The position numbers were made by a program, and so were the translations under genes. From positions 1-6,834 of the forward strand of contig JAZLJI010000078.1 in assembly GCA_045617825.1 (NCBI GenBank): 6,834 nt of DNA, read 5' to 3'. Positions within the stretch are counted from its first letter, which is position 1. Each line of letters starts with the position of its first letter. The stretch comes from UBA6987 sp045617825 (GTDB lineage: Bacteria; Bacillota; Clostridia; Lachnospirales; Lachnospiraceae). Shown here piece by piece: positions 1 through 5,435 of the stretch. Under the pieces are notes generated by a model. The model made no database searches and had not been told where the DNA came from. It worked only from the letters and a program-made list of their open reading frames with translations.

Positions 1-35
1 GCGTGACCCCGCTGATCGAGAACCTGCGCCGGTAA
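1..35 (+). CDS. 3' end of an unidentified gene (partial)
   Basis: An open frame enters from the left edge and stops at TAA 33-35, giving the C-terminal residues VTPLIENLRR. A strong hairpin terminator begins 35 bp after the stop, which supports a real gene end here. Too little is present to name a family. The ending (V..L.E.L then two basic residues) loosely recalls the C-terminus of the two hydrolases downstream, but ten residues cannot establish a third paralogue. Confidence 0.45.
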   Translation, partial: VTPLIENLRR

Positions 36-70
36 ACCCCGGGGCGTACGGTAGGACAAGATGACAGGCC

Positions 71-102
71 CCCCGGAGCGCTTCGGCGCTCCGGGGTGCT
101 TT
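71..102 (+). terminator. Rho-independent terminator with UUCG tetraloop
   Basis: A perfect 11-bp GC-rich stem pairs 71-81 with 86-96, closed by the very stable C(UUCG)G tetraloop at 82-85. It is followed by TGCTTT rather than a long T run, so the U-tract is weak. It sits just after the upstream stop codon and probably ends that transcript. Confidence 0.8.
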
Positions 103-285
103 GCCGTCCGGGGAAAAGCTCCGCCGGAGGCCCCGGGTTCCAGGCCGCCCTGCCTTCCGTCGGCCCGGCCCGAGTTCCCTGCCTTCCGGGGAAAGCTCCG
201 CCGTCGGCCCGGCCCGAGTTCCCTGCCTTCCGGCGGTCCCGGGCCGAAGCATCCTGTCGTCCGGGGGGAAAGCCCTCGCCGGAAG
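102..285. repeat. Degenerate GC-rich tandem repeats, intergenic
   Basis: The 345 bp between the upstream stop and the first hydrolase gene are mostly a degenerate repeat block. Five units begin with TGCCTTCCG or a close variant, at 102, 151, 180, 224 and 255 (spacing 49, 29, 44 and 31 bp). The best copy is a 33-bp exact direct repeat, 157-189 and 201-233 (period 44). A second sub-module, TCCGGGGAAAGCTCCGCCG with small changes, appears at 107-126, 185-203 and about 260-282. The first unit can fold as a GC-rich hairpin (108-113 with 131-136, inner pairs 119-122 with 126-129). No convincing gene lies here: the frame open from 61 crosses the repeats and runs into the hydrolase gene in the wrong frame. 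Confidence 0.75.
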
Positions 286-304
286 ACGTTTTCCGGATTG
301 AGAG

Positions 305-332
305 TTGAAAAAATCCGCGGGCGGGGTATAAT
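305..332 (+). promoter_or_regulatory. Sigma-A-type promoter of first hydrolase gene
   Basis: TTGAAA at 305-310 and a perfect TATAAT at 327-332 are separated by 16 bp, 48 bp before the start codon. The flanks match the promoter of the second copy beyond the consensus boxes: AGAGTTGAAAAA around the -35 and GGGGTATAATCAA around the -10 occur in both. This shows the promoter was duplicated with the gene. Confidence 0.85.
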
Positions 333-342
333 CAAGGCAGTC

Positions 343-361
343 GGGAGCGGGCATCCGCCCC
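343..361 (+). other. Leader hairpin before first hydrolase gene
   Basis: GCGG (347-350) pairs with CCGC (355-358), and beyond a bulged A346 GGG (343-345) pairs with CCC (359-361). The hairpin lies between the expected transcription start and the RBS at 368. A leader hairpin in the same place precedes the second copy with a different sequence. It may stabilise the mRNA 5' end; that role is inference. Confidence 0.4.
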
Positions 362-380
362 GCAAACAGGAGGTTAGCTT

Positions 381-1802
381 ATGGAGACACAGCTTTGGGC
401 AGGCTTTGCCCGGACCGATATTACCCCGGAGACGGGCTACATCCCGCTGTCGGGCTACGGCGCCGTTCAGTTCCGTATCGCCGCCAGGATCCTGGATCAT
501 CTGCACTGCCACGCGGTGGCGGTGGGCAACGGCAGCAAGCCGGAGGCCATCACCCTGACCCTGGATCTGATCAATATGGAGGATTATCTGTATAAACGCT
601 ACGCGGCAGCCGTTGCCGCGAGGATCGGCATCCCCGAGGACCACGTGATGGTCGGCGCGACCCACAGCCATTCCGGCCCCGCGCTGGGCTACGACGGCTT
701 CCCGACCATGTACGAGTACCGGGATTTCCTGGAGCCCCTGCTGGTGGAGGCCGCTGTCCGGGCGGTGGCGGACATGAAGCCCGCGAAGATCAGTTACGGC
801 GCCATGGAGGTGGGCCGCGAGGGCGTCAGATTCAATTATATCCGGCACTATCTGATGACGAAGCGCGAGGACAAGGACAAGGCGGACCGGGTACTGCAGG
901 AGGTCGGGGACAACTTCGGCATGCAGTATGCCTCGGACAAGAGCTATTGCTACGTGGGCCATACCGAGGAGGCGGACCCCATGATGCAGCTGCTGCGCTT
1001 CGAGCGGGAGGGCGCCGATGACATCGTGCTCATCAACTTCCAGGCCCACGCGACCGTGACCGGCGGCGTGAGCAGGCTGGATCTGTCGGCGGATTTCCCG
1101 GGCGTGACGGTGGCGCAGGCCGAGAAGCTGATCCCCGGCATCAAATGCGTGTATCTGCAGGGCGCCTGCGGTAACATCAATTACATGAGCAGACTGTCGG
1201 AGGAATACGTGCCGGGCATCACCATGCGGCAGAATTCCGACGTGACGGCCTACTCCACGGTGCTGGCCTACCACGTCAAGGAGATCCTGAACAAGCATAT
1301 GCAGGACTCCGTGAGGGGTGGCTTCGACATGATCCACGACGAGCCCTTCTATCCCTACGATCACGAGGACGATGCCAAGCTGGAGGAGGCGAAGCTCTGC
1401 AGCGCCGAGCATGAAAAATACGGCCGCACCCCCGAGGTCACGGCGATGTGCATGAGGATGGGCTTCAATTCCGTGTACCACGCGGAGGCGACGATCCGCA
1501 AGGCTGCCGCGCCGGAGGGCTATCCCTTCCGCATGAACGCCCTGCGCTTCGGCGACTGCGCCATGGTCACGGCCCCGGTGGAGATGTTCAATACCACCGG
1601 CATGGACATCAAGGCCCGTTCTCCCTTCGCCCAGACGCTGGTGAAGGGCTATTCCTGCGGTGCCCGCAGCTATCTGCCCAGCGCCAACGCGCCGCAGACC
1701 TGCTACGAGAGGAACATCGCCAACTACGCGCCCGGCGTGGCGGAGCAGGCGGCCGATCACTACGTGGAGCTGCTGCAGGAGCTGAAGAAGAGAGAGCAGT
1801 AA
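381..1802 (+). CDS. Neutral/alkaline ceramidase-like hydrolase, copy 1
   Basis: A 473-residue protein of the neutral/alkaline non-lysosomal ceramidase-like family (PF04734 type). The family contains zinc amidases that cleave N-acyl sphingosines, plus many bacterial members of unknown substrate. Visible marks are the N-terminal FARTDITPETG (9-19), the metal-motif THSHSGP (94-100, H95/H97), QAH (221-223, H223), QGACGNIN (260-267), PVEMF (399-403, E401) and GYSCGARSYLP (423-433, candidate Tyr ligand). Together these can supply the His/His/Glu/Tyr zinc set known from Pseudomonas neutral ceramidase; the exact ligand assignment is inference. There is no signal peptide and no C-terminal Ig-like domain, unlike secreted ceramidases of about 650 residues, so it is probably cytosolic and may act on another amide or ester. 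The ATG follows AGGAGG (368-373) by 7 nt. It has its own promoter and terminator and a tandem paralogue downstream. Confidence 0.85.
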   Translation: METQLWAGFARTDITPETGYIPLSGYGAVQFRIAARILDHLHCHAVAVGNGSKPEAITLTLDLINMEDYLYKRYAAAVAARIGIPEDHVMVGATHSHSGPALGYDGFPTMYEYRDFLEPLLVEAAVRAVADMKPAKISYGAMEVGREGVRFNYIRHYLMTKREDKDKADRVLQEVGDNFGMQYASDKSYCYVGHTEEADPMMQLLRFEREGADDIVLINFQAHATVTGGVSRLDLSADFPGVTVAQAEKLIPGIKCVYLQGACGNINYMSRLSEEYVPGITMRQNSDVTAYSTVLAYHVKEILNKHMQDSVRGGFDMIHDEPFYPYDHEDDAKLEEAKLCSAEHEKYGRTPEVTAMCMRMGFNSVYHAEATIRKAAAPEGYPFRMNALRFGDCAMVTAPVEMFNTTGMDIKARSPFAQTLVKGYSCGARSYLPSANAPQTCYERNIANYAPGVAEQAADHYVELLQELKKREQ

Positions 1803-1823
1803 GCCGCGGAACTCGGTACGGTC

Positions 1824-1861
1824 AGGCCCGGGGAGGCATTTGCCTCCCCGGGCCTTGCTTT
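1824..1861 (+). terminator. Rho-independent terminator after copy 1
   Basis: A perfect 14-bp stem pairs 1824-1837 with 1842-1855 around an ATTT loop, followed by TGCTTT. The short U-poor tail resembles that of the terminator at 71-102. It separates the two paralogues into independent transcription units, although some read-through is possible given the weak U-tract. Confidence 0.85.
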
Positions 1862-1887
1862 CGGGAATGCCTCGCAGGAAATAAGAG

Positions 1888-1915
1888 TTGAAAAACGCTC
1901 CGGCAGGGGTATAAT
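1888..1915 (+). promoter_or_regulatory. Sigma-A-type promoter of second hydrolase gene
   Basis: TTGAAA (1888-1893), a 16-bp spacer and TATAAT (1910-1915) lie 51 bp before the start codon. Spacing and flanks equal those of the promoter at 305-332: AGAGTTGAAAAA starts at 1884 and GGGGTATAATCAA spans 1906-1918. The spacer centres have diverged. Confidence 0.87.
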
Positions 1916-1927
1916 CAAAACAGCAGG

Positions 1928-1949
1928 GCGAAGCGCAGGACCGCTTCGC
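1928..1949 (+). other. Leader hairpin before second hydrolase gene
   Basis: A perfect 8-bp stem, GCGAAGCG (1928-1935) with CGCTTCGC (1942-1949), has a 6-nt loop. It ends 4 nt before the RBS at 1954 and starts about where the transcript should begin. It is too small for a riboswitch; 5'-end stabilisation or an effect on ribosome loading is possible. Confidence 0.55.
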
Positions 1950-1966
1950 GATCAGGAGGAAAATTT

Positions 1967-3391
1967 ATGGAAACACAGCTTTGGGCAGGATTTGCCCGGA
2001 CAGATATCACTCCCGAAACGGGGAACATCCCCCTGGCCGGCTACGGCGCCGTTCAGTTCCGCATTGCCGCCAGGACCCTTGACCAGCTGCGCTGCCATGC
2101 GGTAGCTCTGGGCAACGGCAGCAAGCCGGAGGCCGTCACCATGACCGCGGACCTGGTGAATATGCCGGAGGAACTGTATAAGAACTGCGCCGCTGCCGTG
2201 GCGGAGAAGCTGGGCATCCCGGCGGAGCGCGTGATGATCGGCGGGACCCATACCCATTCCGGCCCCTCCATCGACAGCGTGGAATTCGACTCCATCAAGG
2301 CTTACCGGGAACTCCTGGTGACCCGGCTGGCCGAGGTCGCCGTGCGGGCGGCTGCGGACATGAAGCCCGCGAGGATCAGCTACGGTTCCATGGAGGTGGG
2401 CCACGAGGGCGGAAGACTGAATTTCACCCGCCACTATCTGATGGCGAAGATCGAGGATAAGGACAAGGCGGACCGGGAGGTCCATGAGGTCGGGGACAAC
2501 TTCGGCGATATCTACGCGTCGGACAGGGCCCACTACTGCTACGTCGCCCATACCGAGGAGGCGGACCACACGATGCAGCTGGTGCGTTTCGAGCGGGAGG
2601 GCGCCGACGATATCGTGCTCATCAACTTCCAGGCCCACGCGACCGTGACCGGCGGTTTCAATAAGCTGAACATGTCCGCGGACTTCCCCGGCGCGATCGT
2701 GACCCAGGCCGAGAAGCTGATCCCCGGGATCAAGTGTGTGTATCTACAGGGCGCCTGCGGCAACCTGAACTGGAAGAGCCGGATGGTGGAGGAGACGATC
2801 CCCGGGATCACCATGGATTTCCACTCCGACGTGACGGCCTATTCCACCGCGCTGGCTTATCACGTGCAGCTGATCCTGGAAAAGCACATGCAGGCTTCCG
2901 CAAAGGGCGGCTTTGACGTGATCCACGACGAGCCGGTGTACCCCTACGACCACGCGGACGATTCCCGGGTGGAGGACGCCAAGCTCTGCCGGGAGCAGCA
3001 CGAAAAATACGGCCGCACTCCCGAGGTGACGGCCTTCTGCCGGAAGATGGGCTTCAACTCGGTCTATCATGCCGCCGCCGCGATCCGCAAGGCCACCGCT
3101 CCCGCGGGCAATAGCTTCCGGATGAACGCGCTGCGCTTCGGCGACTGCGCCATGATCACCGCCCCCGTGGAGATGTTCAATGCCACCGGCATGGATATCA
3201 AGGCCCGGTCTCCCTTTGCCCAGACGCTGGTGAAGGGCTACTCCTGCGGCTCCCGCAGCTATCTGCCCAATGCCGCGTCACCCAAGGAATGCTATGAGCG
3301 GAACGTCTGCGTCTTTGCCTCCGGCGTGGCCGAGCAGGCCGCCGACCGTTACGTGGAGCTGCTGCAGGAGCTGAAAAAGAGAGAGCAGTAA
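1967..3391 (+). CDS. Neutral/alkaline ceramidase-like hydrolase, copy 2
   Basis: A 474-residue tandem paralogue of the preceding hydrolase, with about 121 differences in 473 aligned positions (about 74% identical, counted by hand) and one inserted residue near 189. All motif positions are kept: THTHSGP (94-100), QAH (222-224), QGACGNLN (261-268), PVEMF (400-404, E402) and GYSCGSRSYLP (424-434). Its THTHSGP matches classical neutral ceramidases more closely than the THSHSGP of copy 1. N- and C-termini are identical in the two copies (METQLWAGFARTDITPETG and LLQELKKREQ). Differences cluster at residues 101-120, next to the metal site, and around 61-94. There is no signal peptide and no C-terminal accessory domain. 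The ATG follows AGGAGG (1954-1959) by 7 nt. Both copies appear functional, with no frameshift or motif loss, so divergence towards different substrates is plausible but unproven. Confidence 0.85.
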   Translation: METQLWAGFARTDITPETGNIPLAGYGAVQFRIAARTLDQLRCHAVALGNGSKPEAVTMTADLVNMPEELYKNCAAAVAEKLGIPAERVMIGGTHTHSGPSIDSVEFDSIKAYRELLVTRLAEVAVRAAADMKPARISYGSMEVGHEGGRLNFTRHYLMAKIEDKDKADREVHEVGDNFGDIYASDRAHYCYVAHTEEADHTMQLVRFEREGADDIVLINFQAHATVTGGFNKLNMSADFPGAIVTQAEKLIPGIKCVYLQGACGNLNWKSRMVEETIPGITMDFHSDVTAYSTALAYHVQLILEKHMQASAKGGFDVIHDEPVYPYDHADDSRVEDAKLCREQHEKYGRTPEVTAFCRKMGFNSVYHAAAAIRKATAPAGNSFRMNALRFGDCAMITAPVEMFNATGMDIKARSPFAQTLVKGYSCGSRSYLPNAASPKECYERNVCVFASGVAEQAADRYVELLQELKKREQ

Positions 3392-3401
3392 GGCTGGTCA
3401 C

Positions 3402-3431
3402 ACCGCCCTGCGAAAGCAGGGCGGTTTTTTT
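3402..3431 (+). terminator. Rho-independent terminator after copy 2
   Basis: A perfect 10-bp stem pairs 3402-3411 with 3416-3425 around a GAAA (GNRA) tetraloop, followed by an unbroken T run at 3425-3431. This is the most canonical terminator in the window and marks the end of the GC-rich hydrolase block. Confidence 0.93.
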
Positions 3432-3472
3432 GTCCCTTCATTCCCTGACAGCGGAAAAGAAGAAACGACAGG

Positions 3473-3525
3473 AAACAATCAAAATGATGGCAAATAACGG
3501 TTGACAAACAATTAAAATGATGGTA
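3473..3525 (+). promoter_or_regulatory. Paired direct-repeat operator of HipB-like gene
   Basis: The 20-nt sequence AAACAATYAAAATGATGGYA occurs at 3473-3492 and again at 3506-3525, differing only at two C/T positions. The centres are 33 bp apart, about three helical turns, so a regulator would meet both on one face of the DNA. The second copy fills the space between the -35 and -10 boxes. The next gene encodes an HTH protein, which makes autoregulation the simplest explanation. Confidence 0.7.
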
Positions 3526-3529
3526 TTCA
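3501..3529 (+). promoter_or_regulatory. Promoter of HipB-like/HipA-like operon
   Basis: A perfect -35 box TTGACA (3501-3506) and a 17-bp spacer lead to TATTCA (3524-3529). That -10 is poor, but it is preceded by TGG (3521-3523), an extended -10 signature. It overlaps the second operator repeat, as expected for a repressed toxin-antitoxin-type promoter. Confidence 0.65.
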
Positions 3530-3549
3530 GAAATAGGGAGGTGACGGAT

Positions 3550-4086
3550 ATGCTGAAGACCTGCTTTCCGGCGGAATTGACCGCGGATAGCCTAAAACAG
3601 AAACGGAAAGCTTTGGGGCTGACGCAGAAGGCCTTTGCCGAGCTGATCGGCGTCTCAAAGCCGACGGTGGAGAGATGGGAAAGCTCCGACGCGCCCGTCA
3701 AGGGCCCGGTGGTCCTGCTTCTCCAGCTGCTGACACCGGATGCTCTGGAGGCTATCACGGTCCCCGAAAAGACACTCCCTCTGCGCCTCTGGTATATGTA
3801 TCGGGATGAGGTATGTACCGTCATAGACGTGGACGAGAGCAGCCAGACCGTGAAAATCAAGAACTTTGTACGGAATCGGCAGTATCGGGCCTTTGGCCTG
3901 AACGAGTCACCGACCTACCGGGACTACTGCGATTTTCTGGAATCCCGCTGTTTTCCGAGAGAGCGCGACAAGATGAAGCTGATCCTGAGAGAGATGGATC
4001 TGCCGTTTTATGATCCGCTGATGATCATCAAACGTACGGAAGGGCGAATGGCAGAGGACGATTTCTGGCTGCGGGTGGAACTGTGA
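3550..4086 (+). CDS. HipB-like HTH protein with HipS-like C-terminal domain
   Basis: A 178-residue protein. Residues about 13-60 form an Xre/HipB-type helix-turn-helix (LKQKRKALGLTQ, then FAELIGVSKPTVERWE), the DNA-binding fold of HipB-like antitoxins. Residues about 78-178 form a second domain ending in FLESRCFPRERD (129-140), YDPLMIIKRTEGR (154-166) and DDFWLRV (170-176). By eye this follows the N-terminal subdomain of E. coli HipA (F..LLP...R, pFdLL..iGrD..GA), the part that HipBST systems encode as separate HipS; that reading is inference. It would make the gene a HipB-HipS fusion. ATG 3550 is chosen because GGGAGG (3536-3541) lies 8 nt upstream; the ATG at 3517 lies inside the promoter and has no RBS. 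The stop overlaps the next gene by 4 bp, suggesting coupled translation and a complex with the kinase. Confidence 0.75.
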   Translation: MLKTCFPAELTADSLKQKRKALGLTQKAFAELIGVSKPTVERWESSDAPVKGPVVLLLQLLTPDALEAITVPEKTLPLRLWYMYRDEVCTVIDVDESSQTVKIKNFVRNRQYRAFGLNESPTYRDYCDFLESRCFPRERDKMKLILREMDLPFYDPLMIIKRTEGRMAEDDFWLRVEL

Positions 4087-4892
4087 TCACATTATTTGAG
4101 CAGGACAGGAAATTTCGGGACATGCATTCTTCCAAGGGAAATCAGCTGAAATGGGAGAATAACGGGATCTGGTATAAGGCGGATCACACGGGCTATGAAG
4201 GCCTGGCGGAGTATGCGGTATCTTCGCTGTTAGGACTTTCGAGCCTGGATAAAGAGGAATATGCCGTGTACTTCCCGGAACAGATCCGATACGGTGAGCG
4301 TATTTTGAACGGAGCGGGGAGTAGGAGCTTTCTGAAGGACGGCTGGCAGATCATTACGGCGGAAAGGCTTTTTCAAAATCATTTCGGCGTGAGCCTGCAC
4401 ACTGCGCTGTGGACGATGCGGGACGTCAGGGAGCGTCTGGCCTTCCTCTGCGATCAGATCATCCGTATCACAGGACTTGAGGATTTCGGCAAATATATGA
4501 CGAAGATGCTGACAGTCGATGCGTTTTTCAAAAATGAGGACCGGCACACCCAGAATATCGCGGTGCTGATGGATCCGGAGGGACGGTACCGGCTGTGCCC
4601 GATCTTTGATAACGGAGCGGCCCTTCTGGCGGATACGTCTCTGGATTATCCTATGGAAGCCGACGTTTATCAGCTGCTCGGAAGGGTACAGGCCAAAACG
4701 GTCAGCACGGACTTTGACGAACAGCTTGAAGCGGCGGAGGCTTTGTTCGGCAGGCAGCTGAGCTTTCATTTTACACACCGGGACGTTCAGGATATTCTGA
4801 GAGCCGATACGGTGTACGGCCCGGAGGTGAAAGAGCGGGTGCAGACGATCCTGCTTGAGCAAATGCGGCGATATGCCTATTTGTTTGCGTGA
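4083..4892 (+). CDS. Short HipA-like serine/threonine kinase (HipT-like)
   Basis: A 269-residue HipA-family kinase. Visible elements are an ATP-loop-like HSSKGNQLKW (15-24; compare the S..GAQ.K loop of HipA), a candidate ATP lysine K32 in WYKAD, a candidate E43, the catalytic signature DAFFKNEDRHTQN (146-158, D153/N158) and the metal-binding IFDNG (174-178, D176). All key positions are present, so activity is expected. HipA kinases phosphorylate aminoacyl-tRNA synthetases (GltX for HipA, TrpS for HipT), halting growth; the target here is unknown. It lacks the roughly 100-residue N-terminal subdomain of full HipA (about 440 residues), and the upstream protein appears to carry it. S16/S17 sit where HipT is autophosphorylated. 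Translation starts at GTG 4083, overlapping the upstream stop (GTGA); the local SD is weak, so expression probably depends on translation of the partner. Confidence 0.82.
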   Translation: MITLFEQDRKFRDMHSSKGNQLKWENNGIWYKADHTGYEGLAEYAVSSLLGLSSLDKEEYAVYFPEQIRYGERILNGAGSRSFLKDGWQIITAERLFQNHFGVSLHTALWTMRDVRERLAFLCDQIIRITGLEDFGKYMTKMLTVDAFFKNEDRHTQNIAVLMDPEGRYRLCPIFDNGAALLADTSLDYPMEADVYQLLGRVQAKTVSTDFDEQLEAAEALFGRQLSFHFTHRDVQDILRADTVYGPEVKERVQTILLEQMRRYAYLFA

Positions 4893-4955
4893 GGAGCTTT
4901 CGGCTTGACGGAAGCGAGACCCGGTGAAAAGGCAGCGAAAAGGGGGAGCCGAAAC

Positions 4956-4997
4956 GGAGAGACTACGCAAAGAAGTAGTTTCTCCTTGTGTTTCTTC
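4956..4997 (+). terminator. Terminator after HipA-like operon
   Basis: An 11-bp stem with one G-U pair joins 4956-4966 to 4975-4985 around an 8-nt loop, followed by T-rich sequence (4986-4997). It lies 64 bp after the kinase stop and 21 bp before the next promoter's -35 box. A weaker 8-bp inverted repeat (4898-4905 with 4947-4954) lies between the stop and this hairpin. Confidence 0.75.
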
Positions 4998-5018
4998 ATA
5001 CTGTTTTATTGAATCCTC

Positions 5019-5046
5019 TTGACAAATCGAAATCTATCGATATAAT
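5019..5046 (+). promoter_or_regulatory. Promoter and ArsR-type operator of metalloid operon
   Basis: TTGACA (5019-5024) and TATAAT (5041-5046) are perfect boxes with a 16-bp spacer. Between and over them lies a dyad, ATCGA (5026-5030) and TCGAT (5037-5041), within the 15-mer AAATCTATCGATATA (5030-5044). The same 15-mer with one change recurs on the opposite strand at 5439-5453. A repressor bound here would block the polymerase directly, the usual geometry for ArsR/SmtB proteins. Confidence 0.82.
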
Positions 5047-5086
5047 ATATTGCGTGATCACAAGTTCGTTTGAAGGAGGTGTTCGG

Positions 5087-5401
5087 ATGGAACTTGACGA
5101 AAAACGTACTCCTGTTGTTTTCAAAGCGTTATGCGATGAAAACCGTGTGCGGATACTCAAATACCTGATGGGCGGCGAGAAATGCGCCTGCAAGCTGCTG
5201 GACGATCTGGACATCGCACAGTCCACACTTTCCCATCATATGAAGGTGCTGACGGATTCCGGTTTGGTCATCGGACGGAAAGAAGGCAAATGGATGCACT
5301 ACTCCCTTTCTTCGGACGGTATTGATATCGCCATTGGCTATCTGAACGCACTGAAAGAAAACGAATGCACTTGCAATAACCGGTCGTGCTGTGAAAAATA
5401 A
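5087..5401 (+). CDS. ArsR/SmtB-family metalloid-responsive repressor
   Basis: A 104-residue winged-helix regulator of the ArsR/SmtB family. The order is VFKALCDENRVRILKYL (11-27), the metal site EKCACKLL (31-38, C33/C35), the recognition helix QSTLSHHMKVLTDSGLV (45-61) and the wing GRKEGKWMHYSL (63-74). CxC at the end of helix 3 matches the ELCVCDL site by which classical ArsR senses trivalent arsenic or antimony and leaves DNA. An extra Cys-rich tail (C94, C96, C101, C102) could supply further thiolate ligands. ATG 5087 is chosen because AGGAGG (5074-5079) precedes it by 7 nt; extending the frame back to 4988 would cross the promoter. It lies 80 bp before a permease it probably controls, and its own promoter carries the presumed operator, so it is likely autoregulated. 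The exact inducer cannot be read from the sequence. Confidence 0.92.
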   Translation: MELDEKRTPVVFKALCDENRVRILKYLMGGEKCACKLLDDLDIAQSTLSHHMKVLTDSGLVIGRKEGKWMHYSLSSDGIDIAIGYLNALKENECTCNNRSCCEK

Positions 5402-5423
5402 AATCCATTTTTTCCGGCACGAC
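5383..5423 (+). other. Intercistronic hairpin spanning the repressor stop codon
   Basis: GTCGTGC (5383-5389) pairs with GCACGAC (5417-5423), and an inner GAAAAA (5393-5398) can pair with TTTTTC (5409-5414). The stop codon lies in the loop. There is no T run after the stem, so it is more likely an mRNA-stability or partial-attenuation element than a full terminator. Confidence 0.4.
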
Positions 5424-5435
5424 TATATTTCAAAA

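Noticed and set aside
102..285. Possible CRISPR array
   Set aside because: Units vary in length (29-49 bp), the spacers are themselves repeat-derived, and no cas gene is near.
61..558. Long plus-strand frame across the GC-rich repeats
   Set aside because: It begins at the terminator, translates repeat sequence into low-complexity Pro/Arg/Gly-rich protein, and runs into the hydrolase gene in another frame; it has no RBS.
1916..1966. Riboswitch or attenuator in the leader of the second hydrolase gene
   Set aside because: Only a single 8-bp hairpin fits between the promoter and RBS; there is no room for an aptamer or alternative terminator.
1952..2638. 228-residue minus-strand frame opposite the second hydrolase gene
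   Set aside because: Shadow frame caused by GC-rich codon bias; the plus strand encodes a family protein with conserved motifs and a strong RBS.
3517..3549. Upstream ATG start for the HTH gene
   Set aside because: It lies within the promoter spacer and operator repeat, with no Shine-Dalgarno sequence, whereas ATG 3550 has GGGAGG at good spacing.
4893..4955. Small RNA or mobile-element end between the kinase stop and its terminator
   Set aside because: Only an 8-bp inverted repeat with a 41-nt interior is visible, with no promoter, target-site duplication or transposase.
4230..4970. 246-residue minus-strand frame opposite the HipA-like kinase
   Set aside because: It runs antisense to conserved kinase motifs, has no recognisable domain, and its presumed start lies inside the plus-strand terminator region.
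4988..5086. Longer form of the ArsR-family gene
   Set aside because: The added codons cover the -35, -10 and operator; ATG 5087 has AGGAGG at 7 nt and gives the normal family length.
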